Assembly (NCBI GenBank): GCA_934630975.1 | Contig: CAKTXH010000015.1 | Span: forward strand, 1 to 36,666 | DNA length: 36,666 nucleotides | Reading direction: 5' to 3' | Origin: an uncultured Clostridia bacterium | GTDB lineage: Bacteria > Bacillota > Clostridia > Christensenellales > Aristaeellaceae | Part shown: in pieces, positions 15,936-23,789 of the stretch | Numbering within the stretch: position 1 is the stretch's first letter | How the letters are laid out: each line of letters starts with the position of its first letter | Notes under the pieces: model-generated | What the model was told of the DNA's origin: nothing | Seen by the model: the letters and a program-made list of their open reading frames with translations, nothing else | The model's database searches: none | Position numbers and translations under genes: made by a program

Positions 15936-16457
15936 ATGGCGAATATTGTTTTGATTGGGATGCCGGGCTGCGGCAAGAGCACCGTCGGTGTGCTGCTTGC
16001 GAAAGCCCTTCAAATGGATTTTGTAGATACGGACATCGTTTTGCAGCAGCAGCAGGGGAAAAAGCTTCAGGAGATCCTTGACCAGATTGGCAACGATGCG
16101 TTTTTAAAGCTGGAAGAAGACTGCGTCCGCGGCCTTGATTACGATCACACCGTTATCGCGACAGGCGGCAGCGTCGTATATGGAAAAAGCGCCATGCGCC
16201 ATCTTCATGAAAACGGTCTCGTCGTTTATATTCAATTGCCTTATGATGAAATCGAGCGTCGTCTATCCAATCTGGCTACGCGCGGGGTGACGCTGAAAAA
16301 AGGGCAGACGCTTCGTAATTTGTATGACGAGCGTATCCCGCTGTATGAAGCGGAAGCCGATTACGTTTTCGAAGCGGAAAAGGGCGATGTTCAAAAAACG
16401 GTAGTCGATTTGGCACAGCAGCTGTCTGCGGGGATGGAGGCAGACGATGGCCGCTGA
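15936..16457 (+). CDS. Shikimate-kinase-family protein with atypical substrate residues
   Basis: This 173-residue P-loop kinase has GMPGCGKST (residues 8-16), DTD (31-33), a LID arginine (about 116) and the DERIPLYEAEAD segment with a conserved Arg (about 133), so it belongs to the shikimate kinase fold. In an ungapped comparison with E. coli AroK, the shikimate-contacting Arg of FRxxEE is Leu here (FLKLEE, residues 56-61), and ATGGGSV is shortened to ATGGSVV. It may still be the organism's AroK, or it may phosphorylate another small molecule. AroE is encoded 15 kb away in this window. It overlaps the Nudix gene by 11 bases. Confidence 0.75.
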   Translation: MANIVLIGMPGCGKSTVGVLLAKALQMDFVDTDIVLQQQQGKKLQEILDQIGNDAFLKLEEDCVRGLDYDHTVIATGGSVVYGKSAMRHLHENGLVVYIQLPYDEIERRLSNLATRGVTLKKGQTLRNLYDERIPLYEAEADYVFEAEKGDVQKTVVDLAQQLSAGMEADDGR

Positions 16458-16962
16458 GATTTGGGATTTGTACGACGGACATGGAGAAAAAACGGGCCGC
16501 ACGATGATCCGCGGCGAAGCCATTCCGGCCGGATTTTACCACATCGGCGTTCACATCTGGCCGATGAACGACAAGGGCGAACTGCTGATCCAGCGTCGTT
16601 CCATGAACGTGCAATGGAAGCCGGGCATATGGGCGGTGACTGGCGGCTCTGCAGTGAGCGGAGAAGAGCCGTTGACAGCCGCGCGCCGTGAATTGGGCGA
16701 AGAACTGGGGTATTCCGCTTCAGAAGAAGAAATGCGGTTTGTCGCCCGCCTGCGCCGTTCCAACTCCTATTGCTATGTCTACGCGGTCAAAATCAATCAG
16801 CCGGAAAGCGGATTTTCGCTGCAACAGGAAGAAGTCAGCGCCGTTCGCTGGTGCTCGACTCAGCGGCTGATGCAGATGGTCGCGGAGGGCAGCATGTATA
16901 ATTACGGCGATGCCTATTATAAGCTGCTGCTCGAATTTCAAAGAAACAACATGCGGGTATAA
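16447..16962 (+). CDS. Nudix hydrolase
   Basis: This 171-residue protein contains a complete Nudix box starting at Gly67: G-x5-E-x7-RELGEELGY, with the metal-binding glutamates present. The N-terminus WDLYDGHGEKTGR and the segment HIWPMNDKGELLIQRRS resemble the YfcD/isopentenyl-diphosphate-isomerase-like branch that is widespread in Firmicutes. Nudix enzymes cleave nucleoside diphosphates linked to another group; the substrate here is unknown. It overlaps the kinase gene, so the two are probably co-translated. Confidence 0.88.
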   Translation: MAAEIWDLYDGHGEKTGRTMIRGEAIPAGFYHIGVHIWPMNDKGELLIQRRSMNVQWKPGIWAVTGGSAVSGEEPLTAARRELGEELGYSASEEEMRFVARLRRSNSYCYVYAVKINQPESGFSLQQEEVSAVRWCSTQRLMQMVAEGSMYNYGDAYYKLLLEFQRNNMRV

Positions 16963-16998
16963 CAGCCGCTTAAACAACCTGATGATAGAGGATTATCG

Positions 16999-17976
16999 AT
17001 GAAAAAGCTGTATTTTTCCACTTTTGTTGAAGGACTTGAAAAGCCGATTGAAGCCATGCTGCACAAGGAAGGCGGCGTTGCTGTCGAACGCGTGCTCAGC
17101 GGTGCGGCGCTTTACCGCAGTGTGCGCGAGCCTGCTCTGCCGTATGTGCACCAGACGTTTCAGGTGCTTTTCCAGATGAAGCCGATGGCGAATGTTGACG
17201 ATGCGGTTCGGCGGCTGCTCTCCACGGGCGGATGGCTTGACCGCTTCCCCTATGAAGAGACGCAGGGCAAGAAATTCCGCATCGTAACTGCGCAGGACGA
17301 TCATCTGGTCAGCGCCAACATGCGCTACGTGGATATGCTGGAAACCGCTATCTGCGAGCATACGGGCATGCATACCTATCGGGAACGCCCGGACGTTGAG
17401 CTGTGGGTGCTGTGCCGCCCGGAAGCCGCGTATTTCCTGTGGCGGCTCGGCAAACGTCAGCCCAAGCAGGAAGGGCAGCTCCGCTCGGATGTCTGCACGG
17501 TTGCAGCATTTCTTGCGCATTGCGGCGCTAAAAACGCCGCCATTCTCGGCTGCACGGGCAGCGCTCTGCCTGCGGCGGTAAAGGCTTCCGGCGTTCGCGC
17601 GCTGACCTGCGTTTGCCCGGATCGCGCGACGGCACGTCTGATCGAGAACAAGGTCAGCGGAACGCGCGCTTACGAAGGCTCCAGCGGTTACACGGATTTG
17701 GCTGATTCCAGCCAGAGCGCCGTGCTGCTGTATCTGCCGGTAAAAGCGGAAAAAACCGAGCGGCTGGAAAGCGACCTGCGAAATGCTCTGTTTGAGGCGC
17801 GCCGTGTGCTCGAGCCGGAAGGGCGAATCATTGTTATCGCCGCGCTTTCTCACGCGGAAAGCACGCTGCGCAAAACGCAGGGCGTTCGTGTGCTTGGCCG
17901 ATATCCGCTTACGCTGAGCGGTCAGAAGAGCGCAATTTGGGTGATGGAAACGACGTCAGCAAGCGAAGAAGTGTAA
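16999..17976 (+). CDS. THUMP/TRM11-type RNA methyltransferase-like protein, apparently degenerate
   Basis: This 325-residue protein opens with YFSTFVEGLEKPIEAML, and residues about 60-155 (including FRIVTAQDDH and RPDVELWVL) resemble a THUMP RNA-binding domain. Residues about 165-315 look like a Rossmann methyltransferase domain: a glycine-containing AILGCTGSALPAA where the SAM loop should be, and a late VLEPEGRIIVIA strand. The catalytic (D/N)PP(Y/W)G motif seen in RlmL/Trm11-type enzymes is missing; the matching place reads AVLLYLPVK. It may bind RNA without methylating it, or the motif may have diverged. AGAGG precedes the ATG. Its neighbours do not clarify the role. Confidence 0.6.
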   Translation: MKKLYFSTFVEGLEKPIEAMLHKEGGVAVERVLSGAALYRSVREPALPYVHQTFQVLFQMKPMANVDDAVRRLLSTGGWLDRFPYEETQGKKFRIVTAQDDHLVSANMRYVDMLETAICEHTGMHTYRERPDVELWVLCRPEAAYFLWRLGKRQPKQEGQLRSDVCTVAAFLAHCGAKNAAILGCTGSALPAAVKASGVRALTCVCPDRATARLIENKVSGTRAYEGSSGYTDLADSSQSAVLLYLPVKAEKTERLESDLRNALFEARRVLEPEGRIIVIAALSHAESTLRKTQGVRVLGRYPLTLSGQKSAIWVMETTSASEEV

Positions 17977-17998
17977 AAAGGGGCGAGTGTATCTCAGC

Positions 17999-19225
17999 AT
18001 GAGCACCAAGAAAAGAAAAAAGAAAAAGAACAGCCGGCGCTCGGCGCTCTTGCCCGTGATTCTGATTTTGATTGTGGTTGTCGTGGCGCTGGTTGCCGTT
18101 TGGCAGCTGCGCGGCGTAATCGGTTCAAACGCGACAACGGCCCGCGCGGTCGCCAGAACGATGGGCAATTCCTACTCGGGTACGGTTGTCATCGCCCGCA
18201 ACGAACGGCTGTTTGAAACCGAAAATAAGACGAGCATTGATTTTGTCGCGGCAGAAGGCAGCCACGTCAGCCGTTCCGGCGTGATCTGTAAGGTTTATTC
18301 TTCCGGTTATAATCAGACGGAAATCAACCGTCTGCAAACGTATCGGCAGGAAATTCAATCTTATCATGTCAGCACGGTATTCAGCTCGTATGTGGATGCG
18401 GCGCTGGACAGCGAAAACCAGGAAATTGCGAATCTGGCGCAGCAGGTGCGCACACTGGTGCAGGGACGAGGCGTCGGCAGCTTGAGCAATCTGGAAAAGC
18501 AGCTCAGCAGCTCGCTGACCGTCCGTAAAAACTATCTCAAGCAGAAATACCCCGATGACCAGACGCTTTCGGAGCTTTACAAAGTTGAAAACGACCAACT
18601 CAAAAAAATTGAAAGCTGGACGACAACGTATACGGCTTCGGAGGATTGTATTGTCAGTTTCTATACGGACGGGTATGAAAACAGCGTAAATTCCAGCACA
18701 TACAGCACGCTGAACCCCAGCGATGTGCGTGCTGTTATTCGGGGTGCGCAGCCGGAACAATCCACCGTTTCCCGAGGCAGCGACCCGATTTTCCGAACGG
18801 TCATTGAAGATGAGTGGTATGCATTGTTCATCTGTCAGGATCGAGACTGGAACCCTGTCGTCGGCGAAACCTATCAAATGCAATTGACGGGTTTTGACGA
18901 CTATGTCATTCCGGCTCAGGTTGTTTCTTTCACCCGAATCGGCAGCGATCTTTTGCTTCGCATGCATGTATCGCAGAGCGTCGAGCCGGTACTCAACATT
19001 CGCACATGCGGCGCTTCCGTCGGCGATTTTGTAACGGGTTACAGCGTGCCGATTAACGCGCTGTATACAATGGACAATATGATCGGCGTTGTGGTTGCCG
19101 ACGGCGGCGCACAGACGTTTGTGGCCGTGACCGTGATCTCCTATCCCGATGCAAACACGGCGTTTGTTCGCCCGACGCTGGACGGTTCGCCGCTGACGGA
19201 CGGCAAAACGATTCTGCTCTTTTAA
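17999..19225 (+). CDS. HlyD-like single-pass membrane protein upstream of yggS-sepF
   Basis: This protein of about 408 residues has a very basic cytoplasmic start (KKRKKKKNSRR), one membrane segment (about residues 18-38) and a long extracytoplasmic part. The first extracytoplasmic segment, YSGTVVIARNERLFETENKTSIDFVAAEGSHVSRSGVICKVY read in short pieces, resembles the biotinyl-lipoyl-like domain of HlyD/membrane-fusion adaptors; a helical stretch and a beta-rich C-terminal half follow. No ABC exporter gene is nearby. I use the ATG at 17999; an in-frame GTG at 17987 is possible, and neither has ideal spacing from AAAGGGG. Its place directly before yggS and sepF hints at an envelope or division role. 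Confidence 0.65.
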   Translation: MSTKKRKKKKNSRRSALLPVILILIVVVVALVAVWQLRGVIGSNATTARAVARTMGNSYSGTVVIARNERLFETENKTSIDFVAAEGSHVSRSGVICKVYSSGYNQTEINRLQTYRQEIQSYHVSTVFSSYVDAALDSENQEIANLAQQVRTLVQGRGVGSLSNLEKQLSSSLTVRKNYLKQKYPDDQTLSELYKVENDQLKKIESWTTTYTASEDCIVSFYTDGYENSVNSSTYSTLNPSDVRAVIRGAQPEQSTVSRGSDPIFRTVIEDEWYALFICQDRDWNPVVGETYQMQLTGFDDYVIPAQVVSFTRIGSDLLLRMHVSQSVEPVLNIRTCGASVGDFVTGYSVPINALYTMDNMIGVVVADGGAQTFVAVTVISYPDANTAFVRPTLDGSPLTDGKTILLF

Positions 19226-19243
19226 AACGAGGGGGATTTAACA

Positions 19244-19966
19244 ATGGATCAAGACCTTTGCGCCCGGGTTGCGGATATTCGCAGACGGCTTGATGATGCG
19301 GCGCTTGAGCGATGGGGACGTGCGCCCGAAATCATCGCCGTGAGCAAAACGGTAGCCGCTCCGCGCGTCAACGAGGTCAAAGCGGCTGGAATTACGCATC
19401 TCGGCGAAAACCGTGTGCAGGAAACATTGGAAAAGTTGCCGTATTTAGATGCGTCTTTTCAAATTGACCTCATTGGACGGTTGCAAATCAACAAGGTTAA
19501 ATATATAATAGATAAGGTTGCCATGATTCAGTCGCTCGACCGTGAACCGCTGGCTCAGGAAATTGATCGCCGCGCACAGCAGCACGGGCTTCGCATGCCG
19601 GTTTTGATTCAGGTGAATATCAGCAGCGAGCCGCAGAAGGGCGGCGTTGCGGCAGAGGATTTGGTTTCGTTTGCGCAATATGCCGCCAAACTGCCTGGGC
19701 TTGATATTCGCGGTCTGATGGCGGTCATGCCGGATCTGCGCGACGAAGATGCGTTAAGACCGTATTTCAGGCGCATGCGCGAGTTGTTTGAACAGCTTCA
19801 GGCGGAAGCCATTGATGGAACAAAAATCGAAGAATTGTCGATGGGTATGTCCGGCGATTACGAGCTGGCCGCGCAGGAAGGCGCAACCCATGTCCGCATA
19901 GGCTCTGCCATTTTCGGCGCGCGGGCCTATCAAGAGAATAATCTCAAGGGGGAAACACATTCATGA
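19244..19966 (+). CDS. Pyridoxal-phosphate homeostasis protein (YggS/YlmE)
   Basis: This 240-residue protein is a single-domain alanine-racemase-fold protein that binds pyridoxal 5'-phosphate but is not known to be a racemase; family members buffer PLP and influence amino-acid balance. The PLP lysine is in AVSK (about residue 35), and the family motifs GENRVQE, IGRLQINK and LSMGMSGDYELA are present (the second usually reads IGHLQSNK). A GAGGGGG site precedes the ATG, and the stop overlaps sepF in an ATGA. This matches ylmE next to sepF in Bacillus. Confidence 0.94.
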   Translation: MDQDLCARVADIRRRLDDAALERWGRAPEIIAVSKTVAAPRVNEVKAAGITHLGENRVQETLEKLPYLDASFQIDLIGRLQINKVKYIIDKVAMIQSLDREPLAQEIDRRAQQHGLRMPVLIQVNISSEPQKGGVAAEDLVSFAQYAAKLPGLDIRGLMAVMPDLRDEDALRPYFRRMRELFEQLQAEAIDGTKIEELSMGMSGDYELAAQEGATHVRIGSAIFGARAYQENNLKGETHS

Positions 19967-20562
19967 GTTTTTTTAAAACGCTGTCTGAAAAGCTCGGCTT
20001 CATTGCCGACGAAAGCGATGACGACCGCAACGACGACGAGCTTGAGGATGGCGAAATTCAGGATGAAGAGGACGAGGAAGAAGAAGAGGCCCGTCCTTCG
20101 CGTTTTTCCCTGAATAATCCGTTCAGCAAGAATAAAAAACAACCTTCTTCGAGCAGACGTAAACCTGCCGCGGAGGAGTACGATGAAGACGAAGAAGAGG
20201 ACGACGAGCCGCAGGTTCGCCGTCAGAACCGTCACAGCAACGTCATTCATGATTCGCGGATGGATCCCCGCGCTGCGCAGGAAGCGCAGTATACCCACTG
20301 CGAGCGAATCGTCAATGTTCGCCAGATTGAGGAATGTCGCGAAATCATCAAATATCTGCTGCGCGGCGAAAGCGTTTTGCTCAATCTGGAAAACATTGAT
20401 CCGAAGGACTGCGGGCGCGTGGTTGATCTGCTCAGCGGCGCGGCGTTTGCGCTTCAGGGCCGGATGCTGAAGGTGGCACATCTCTCTTATCTGCTTGCGC
20501 CGGAAAACGTCGAGGTCATTGAAGAGGACGTATACGCGGCCAGCCGCATGCGCTATCGGTAA
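19963..20562 (+). CDS. sepF: Cell division protein SepF
   Basis: This 199-residue protein has the SepF layout: a short amphipathic N-terminal membrane anchor (SFFKTLSEKLGF), a long acidic and basic disordered linker (about residues 15-95), and a C-terminal DUF552 domain (about 105-195) that polymerises and binds the FtsZ tail. SepF anchors and bundles FtsZ at the septum. The start overlaps the yggS stop by four bases. The linker is longer and more acidic than in Bacillus SepF (about 150 residues). Confidence 0.92.
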   Translation: MSFFKTLSEKLGFIADESDDDRNDDELEDGEIQDEEDEEEEEARPSRFSLNNPFSKNKKQPSSSRRKPAAEEYDEDEEEDDEPQVRRQNRHSNVIHDSRMDPRAAQEAQYTHCERIVNVRQIEECREIIKYLLRGESVLLNLENIDPKDCGRVVDLLSGAAFALQGRMLKVAHLSYLLAPENVEVIEEDVYAASRMRYR

Positions 20563-20568
20563 GGCAAT

Positions 20569-21306
20569 ATGGATGAGAATCAACGCATATATGAATTTGC
20601 GGCGCGCTTTGCCTGTGAAAAGGGCATTGCGCGCTACACGCGTTTTCTGGATCCCGTTCAGGAGGAAAACGCAAGGCAGGTTGCGCACGAACGCGGCGCA
20701 GCTTTCGCTTCATGGGGTGGTTATGAGCAGGCAGAACGCAAAATCGGCTGCTTTCTGCCTTGGAATGAGGAAGCCGCGCATACCGATTTTCCGCTGATTA
20801 CGCTCCATTCGCGCTATTCTTCCAAATTTTGTTCGCTTTCTCACCGTGATCTTCTGGGTTCTTTTATGGCTTTGGGCTTGACAAGAGACAGTATTGGCGA
20901 TATTATCATAGTAGATTCTGATATCTATCTGTTTGTCATGGCTCAAACTGCCGATTTTATTGCGCAGAGTATGAACAGCGCCGGAAAAGTGCCGCTTCGC
21001 TTTGAACCAGTCGAAGGCGAAGTTCAGATTCCTGAGCCTAAAGGCAGTTGTTTTCATGATACGCTCAGCTCAATGAGGCTTGACGCCGTTATCGCGTCGG
21101 CCTATCGGCTTTCCAGAAGCGAGGCAAGCGAGCTGATTCGCGCAGGCTTGGTTAAACTGAACCACATTCCCTGCGAACGGGTGGATATGAGCGTGGAGGA
21201 GGGCGCGATGCTCTCCGTGCGCGGCAAGGGCAGAATCCGACTCCGAACCATCGAGGGTCTGACCCGCAAACAACGTATCGGGGTCACTTTTTTCCGATAC
21301 GAATAA
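20569..21306 (+). CDS. YlmH-type S4-domain RNA-binding protein
   Basis: This 245-residue protein has the YlmH arrangement: a divergent N-terminal RNA-binding region (about residues 1-155, with FLDPVQEENA and ALGLTRDSIGDII) and a C-terminal S4 domain (about 165-235: LDAVIASAYRLSRSEASELI, VKLNH). YlmH homologues are encoded beside divIVA, and in Bacillus YlmH has been linked to 50S-bound ribosome rescue of nascent-chain-tRNA. It starts six bases after the sepF stop, so ylmG, usually between them in Bacillus, is absent here. Confidence 0.9.
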   Translation: MDENQRIYEFAARFACEKGIARYTRFLDPVQEENARQVAHERGAAFASWGGYEQAERKIGCFLPWNEEAAHTDFPLITLHSRYSSKFCSLSHRDLLGSFMALGLTRDSIGDIIIVDSDIYLFVMAQTADFIAQSMNSAGKVPLRFEPVEGEVQIPEPKGSCFHDTLSSMRLDAVIASAYRLSRSEASELIRAGLVKLNHIPCERVDMSVEEGAMLSVRGKGRIRLRTIEGLTRKQRIGVTFFRYE

Positions 21307-21339
21307 AATAACGTTTAACCGCTGAAAGGAGCTTCTCCC

Positions 21340-21867
21340 ATGGCTATTACGCTTGATACGATTGTCAACAAGGTTTTCAAGGTCGTTAAAAACGGCTATG
21401 ACAACAACGAGGTTGAAAGCTTTCTCGATGAAATTCTCGAGGAGATGGAAAATCGCGAGGCTGAAACCAACAAGCTCAAGGAGCAGGTCGCTCAGCTGAC
21501 CGCCGAGTTGAATCAGGCTCGCGCCGATCTTCAGGCCGCGAAATCCGCTCAGCCTGCTGTGGAAGCGCCTGCCGCTCGTCCGGCTCAGGATGATCGTCAT
21601 TCCAGCGAAAGCTTTGAGCTTGTGCTCAGCAAGGCCAAGGGCGCTTATGAGGAGATTGTCTCCGCTGCGGATACGCGTGCGGCCGAAATCATCAACAAGG
21701 CCAATCAGGACGCCGCTTCCATCCGTTCGGATGCGCAGAGCAAGATTGCCGATTTGACCAATCAGTTGACTGCGCTGCGCAAACAGACTTCGGAATATTA
21801 TGATTCCCTCAAGAAAATCACGGATGCGCAAACTGCCTCGATGGAGCAAATCAAGCGTCTGCTGTAA
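21340..21867 (+). CDS. divIVA: DivIVA family cell-pole and septum protein
   Basis: This 175-residue protein has the DivIVA N-terminal lipid-binding domain (ITLDTIVNKVFKVVKNGYDNNEVESFLDEI) followed by a coiled coil (about residues 30-65), a proline/alanine-rich linker and a second coiled coil (about 90-170). DivIVA binds negatively curved membrane at poles and septa and recruits division and sporulation partners. AAAGGAGC precedes the ATG, and a clean terminator follows, so it ends the yggS-sepF-ylmH-divIVA unit. Confidence 0.93.
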   Translation: MAITLDTIVNKVFKVVKNGYDNNEVESFLDEILEEMENREAETNKLKEQVAQLTAELNQARADLQAAKSAQPAVEAPAARPAQDDRHSSESFELVLSKAKGAYEEIVSAADTRAAEIINKANQDAASIRSDAQSKIADLTNQLTALRKQTSEYYDSLKKITDAQTASMEQIKRLL

Positions 21868-21875
21868 GGTTGATC

Positions 21876-21900
21876 AAGCAGGGAATAACCCTGCTTTTTT
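21876..21900 (+). terminator. Intrinsic terminator after divIVA
   Basis: AAGCAGGG pairs perfectly with CCCTGCTT over a five-base loop, followed by a T-tract. Confidence 0.92.
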
Positions 21901-21927
21901 GTTTTCTCTTTTTGCACATTTTATAAT
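21899..21927 (+). promoter_or_regulatory. Possible promoter for the DUF5665-lspA-rluD operon
   Basis: A perfect TATAAT lies at 21922, with a weak TTGTTT 17 bases upstream inside the tail of the divIVA terminator. Confidence 0.45.
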
Positions 21928-22033
21928 GTAAGATATTTCTTGGATCGCGATTCTTTTAGATGCCGGTTTCTGCGCAAACGGAATAACAAATCTCCCTTTT
22001 GTTATGCTAAAGACCGAAGAGAGGTGTGCAGCA

Positions 22034-22297
22034 TTGCCCGACATCAACGATTCTTTAAACCGTATTTCTGCGCAGCTGGATCAGATCGAAAAACATTTGC
22101 CTCCTCGCCACGCGTGGAAGCGCCGTTTGCTTTCTGATTTCGTCAGCGGCGCAGCGCGAGGTATCGGTTTTTCCATTGGTTTTACCGTGCTTGGCGCGTT
22201 ACTCCTGTACGTGCTGCAAAGCATTGCGCTGGCCAACCTGCCTATTATCGGCAAATTTCTGGCGGAACTGGTGCGCATTGTGGAAAGCAATCTTTAA
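22034..22297 (+). CDS. Small DUF5665-type membrane protein
   Basis: I place the start at a TTG eight bases after AGAGGTG, giving about 87 residues (MPDINDSLNRISAQLDQIEKHLPP...); an upstream ATG at 22004 has no clear ribosome binding site. The protein has a short helical N-terminus, a basic stretch (HAWKRRLLSDF), one long hydrophobic segment (about residues 45-68) and an amphipathic tail. This matches DUF5665 proteins seen near division and lspA genes in Clostridia. The function is unknown. Confidence 0.7.
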   Translation: MPDINDSLNRISAQLDQIEKHLPPRHAWKRRLLSDFVSGAARGIGFSIGFTVLGALLLYVLQSIALANLPIIGKFLAELVRIVESNL

Positions 22298-22304
22298 TTG
22301 GAAA

Positions 22305-22781
22305 ATGATGAAAAAAGCAAAGTATTTTGCGCTGAGCGCCATTTTGCTTGGGGTTGATCAAGCAATCAAGCAGGCCGTGCGTTCAATCCCCGAAGGCATG
22401 GTATTTTTTCGCGTTTCACCTTTTTTTGAATTGGAGCGCGTTACCAACACCGGCGCAGCGTTCAGCCTGTTTTCTTCCATGCAGCGGATTGTCGTTGCGC
22501 TGACGGCGGCACTGATGGTTTTTCTATGCGTTTATCTGGCGCGGGAAAAGACGCTTTCCACACCTGCCCGTCTGGCGGTTTCCGGTCTGATTGGCGGAGG
22601 AATGGGCAATTTGATTGATCGAATTCTGTTCGGCGGCGTGACGGATTACATCAAGCTGTTATTTATGCATTTTCCAATCTTTAACTTCGCCGATATCTGC
22701 GTTACGCTATCGGTCGCAGCGCTCATGTTCCTGCTTCTTTGGGATCGGCTGAACGAAAAAACGGAGGATCGTCATGAATGA
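22305..22781 (+). CDS. lspA: Lipoprotein signal peptidase (SPase II)
   Basis: This 158-residue, four-helix membrane aspartyl protease removes signal peptides from diacylglyceryl-modified prolipoproteins. Conserved blocks are GVDQAIK, NTGAAFS, GGMGNLIDR...GGVTDYI and FPIFNFADICV, with the two catalytic aspartates in the last two blocks. The start is the ATGATG at 22305, just after the DUF5665 stop; the upstream open frame is not LspA-like. The ribosome binding site is weak (TTGGAAA), which suggests coupling to the upstream gene. It overlaps rluD by eight bases. Confidence 0.93.
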   Translation: MMKKAKYFALSAILLGVDQAIKQAVRSIPEGMVFFRVSPFFELERVTNTGAAFSLFSSMQRIVVALTAALMVFLCVYLAREKTLSTPARLAVSGLIGGGMGNLIDRILFGGVTDYIKLLFMHFPIFNFADICVTLSVAALMFLLLWDRLNEKTEDRHE

Positions 22782-23691
22782 AACCGAAAACATCGAGTTG
22801 ATTGTTGAACCGGCGCTTTCCGGCATGCGGCTCGATGCTTATTTGCGGGAACAGACGCCGTTTTCCCGTTCCAGAATCGCGGCGCTGATGGAGGAGGGCG
22901 CGCTGCTTGTCAACGGCGAGGTTGAGCGTAAAGCTGCCCGAAAAACGGAAAGCGGCATGCAGCTCGTGCTGATTGTGCCGGAAGCGAAACCCGTTGATAT
23001 CGTGCCTCAGGATATCCCGCTGGATATTCTCTACCAGGACGCCGATGTTGTGATTGTCAATAAAAAAAGCGGCATGGTCGTTCATCCGGCCGCAGGGAAC
23101 GAAAGCGGTACGCTGGTCAACGCCCTGCTCTATCACGTCCATGATTTATCCGGCATCGGGGGCGAAATGCGCCCGGGCATTGTTCATCGGCTGGACAAGG
23201 ATACCTCCGGCTTGATTTTGATTGCAAAGAACGATGCGGCGCATGCCGCACTCAGCGAACAATTCAAAGCCCGCACGATGGAAAAGCACTACCGTGCTTT
23301 GGCGCACGGCTCTTTTTCGAAAGAAGAAGGGTTAATTGACGCGCCGATTGGCCGACATCCGATTGATCGCAAAAAAATGGCTGTTGTGCAAAATGGAAAG
23401 CCCTCTCGCACGGAATGGCATGTTCTTGAGCACCTAAACAGCGCGACTTATCTGGATGTGCATCTGCTCACAGGCCGAACTCACCAGATCCGCGTCCATA
23501 TGCTTTCCATCGGCCATCCGCTGCTGGGCGATAAAATCTATGCGCCGAACCTGAAAACCCCGGTGCGCATCCCGCGGCTCATGCTGCATGCGTACAGTCT
23601 TGCATTTACGCACCCGACAACCGGCGAACGGATGAGCTTCTGCGCGCCGCTGCCCGCCGCATTTGAAGAAACGCTGCAAAAAATTCGATAA
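22774..23691 (+). CDS. RluA/RluD-family ribosomal large-subunit pseudouridine synthase
   Basis: This 305-residue enzyme converts uridine to pseudouridine in RNA, usually 23S rRNA helix 69 for RluD relatives. An N-terminal S4 domain (about residues 15-70, MRLDAYLREQ...LVNGEV) is followed by the catalytic domain with HRLDKDTSGLILIAKN, whose aspartate (about 141) is the catalytic residue. LLTGRTHQIRVHM is also conserved. The pairing with lspA matches the lspA-ylyB order in Bacillus. The exact RNA site cannot be told from sequence. Confidence 0.93.
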   Translation: MNETENIELIVEPALSGMRLDAYLREQTPFSRSRIAALMEEGALLVNGEVERKAARKTESGMQLVLIVPEAKPVDIVPQDIPLDILYQDADVVIVNKKSGMVVHPAAGNESGTLVNALLYHVHDLSGIGGEMRPGIVHRLDKDTSGLILIAKNDAAHAALSEQFKARTMEKHYRALAHGSFSKEEGLIDAPIGRHPIDRKKMAVVQNGKPSRTEWHVLEHLNSATYLDVHLLTGRTHQIRVHMLSIGHPLLGDKIYAPNLKTPVRIPRLMLHAYSLAFTHPTTGERMSFCAPLPAAFEETLQKIR

Positions 23692-23692
23692 C

Positions 23693-23715
23693 AGGCCGCC
23701 GCTTGGCGGTCTTTT
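23693..23715 (+). terminator. Weak intrinsic terminator after the rluD-like gene
   Basis: CCGCC and GGCGG flank a four-base loop, with AGGC/GTCT pairing at the base, followed by CTTTTC. The T-tract is short. Confidence 0.5.
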
Positions 23716-23789
23716 CATATCTTGCCAGCATGGTTTTTCCCAACTTGGTCAACTTTAAAAGCAGGCTCATCAAAAGGGAGGAGCATGGT

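Noticed and set aside
22176..22304. Upstream extension of lspA
   Set aside because: It overlaps the DUF5665 gene in another frame and encodes a Cys/Trp-rich segment unlike any LspA N-terminus.
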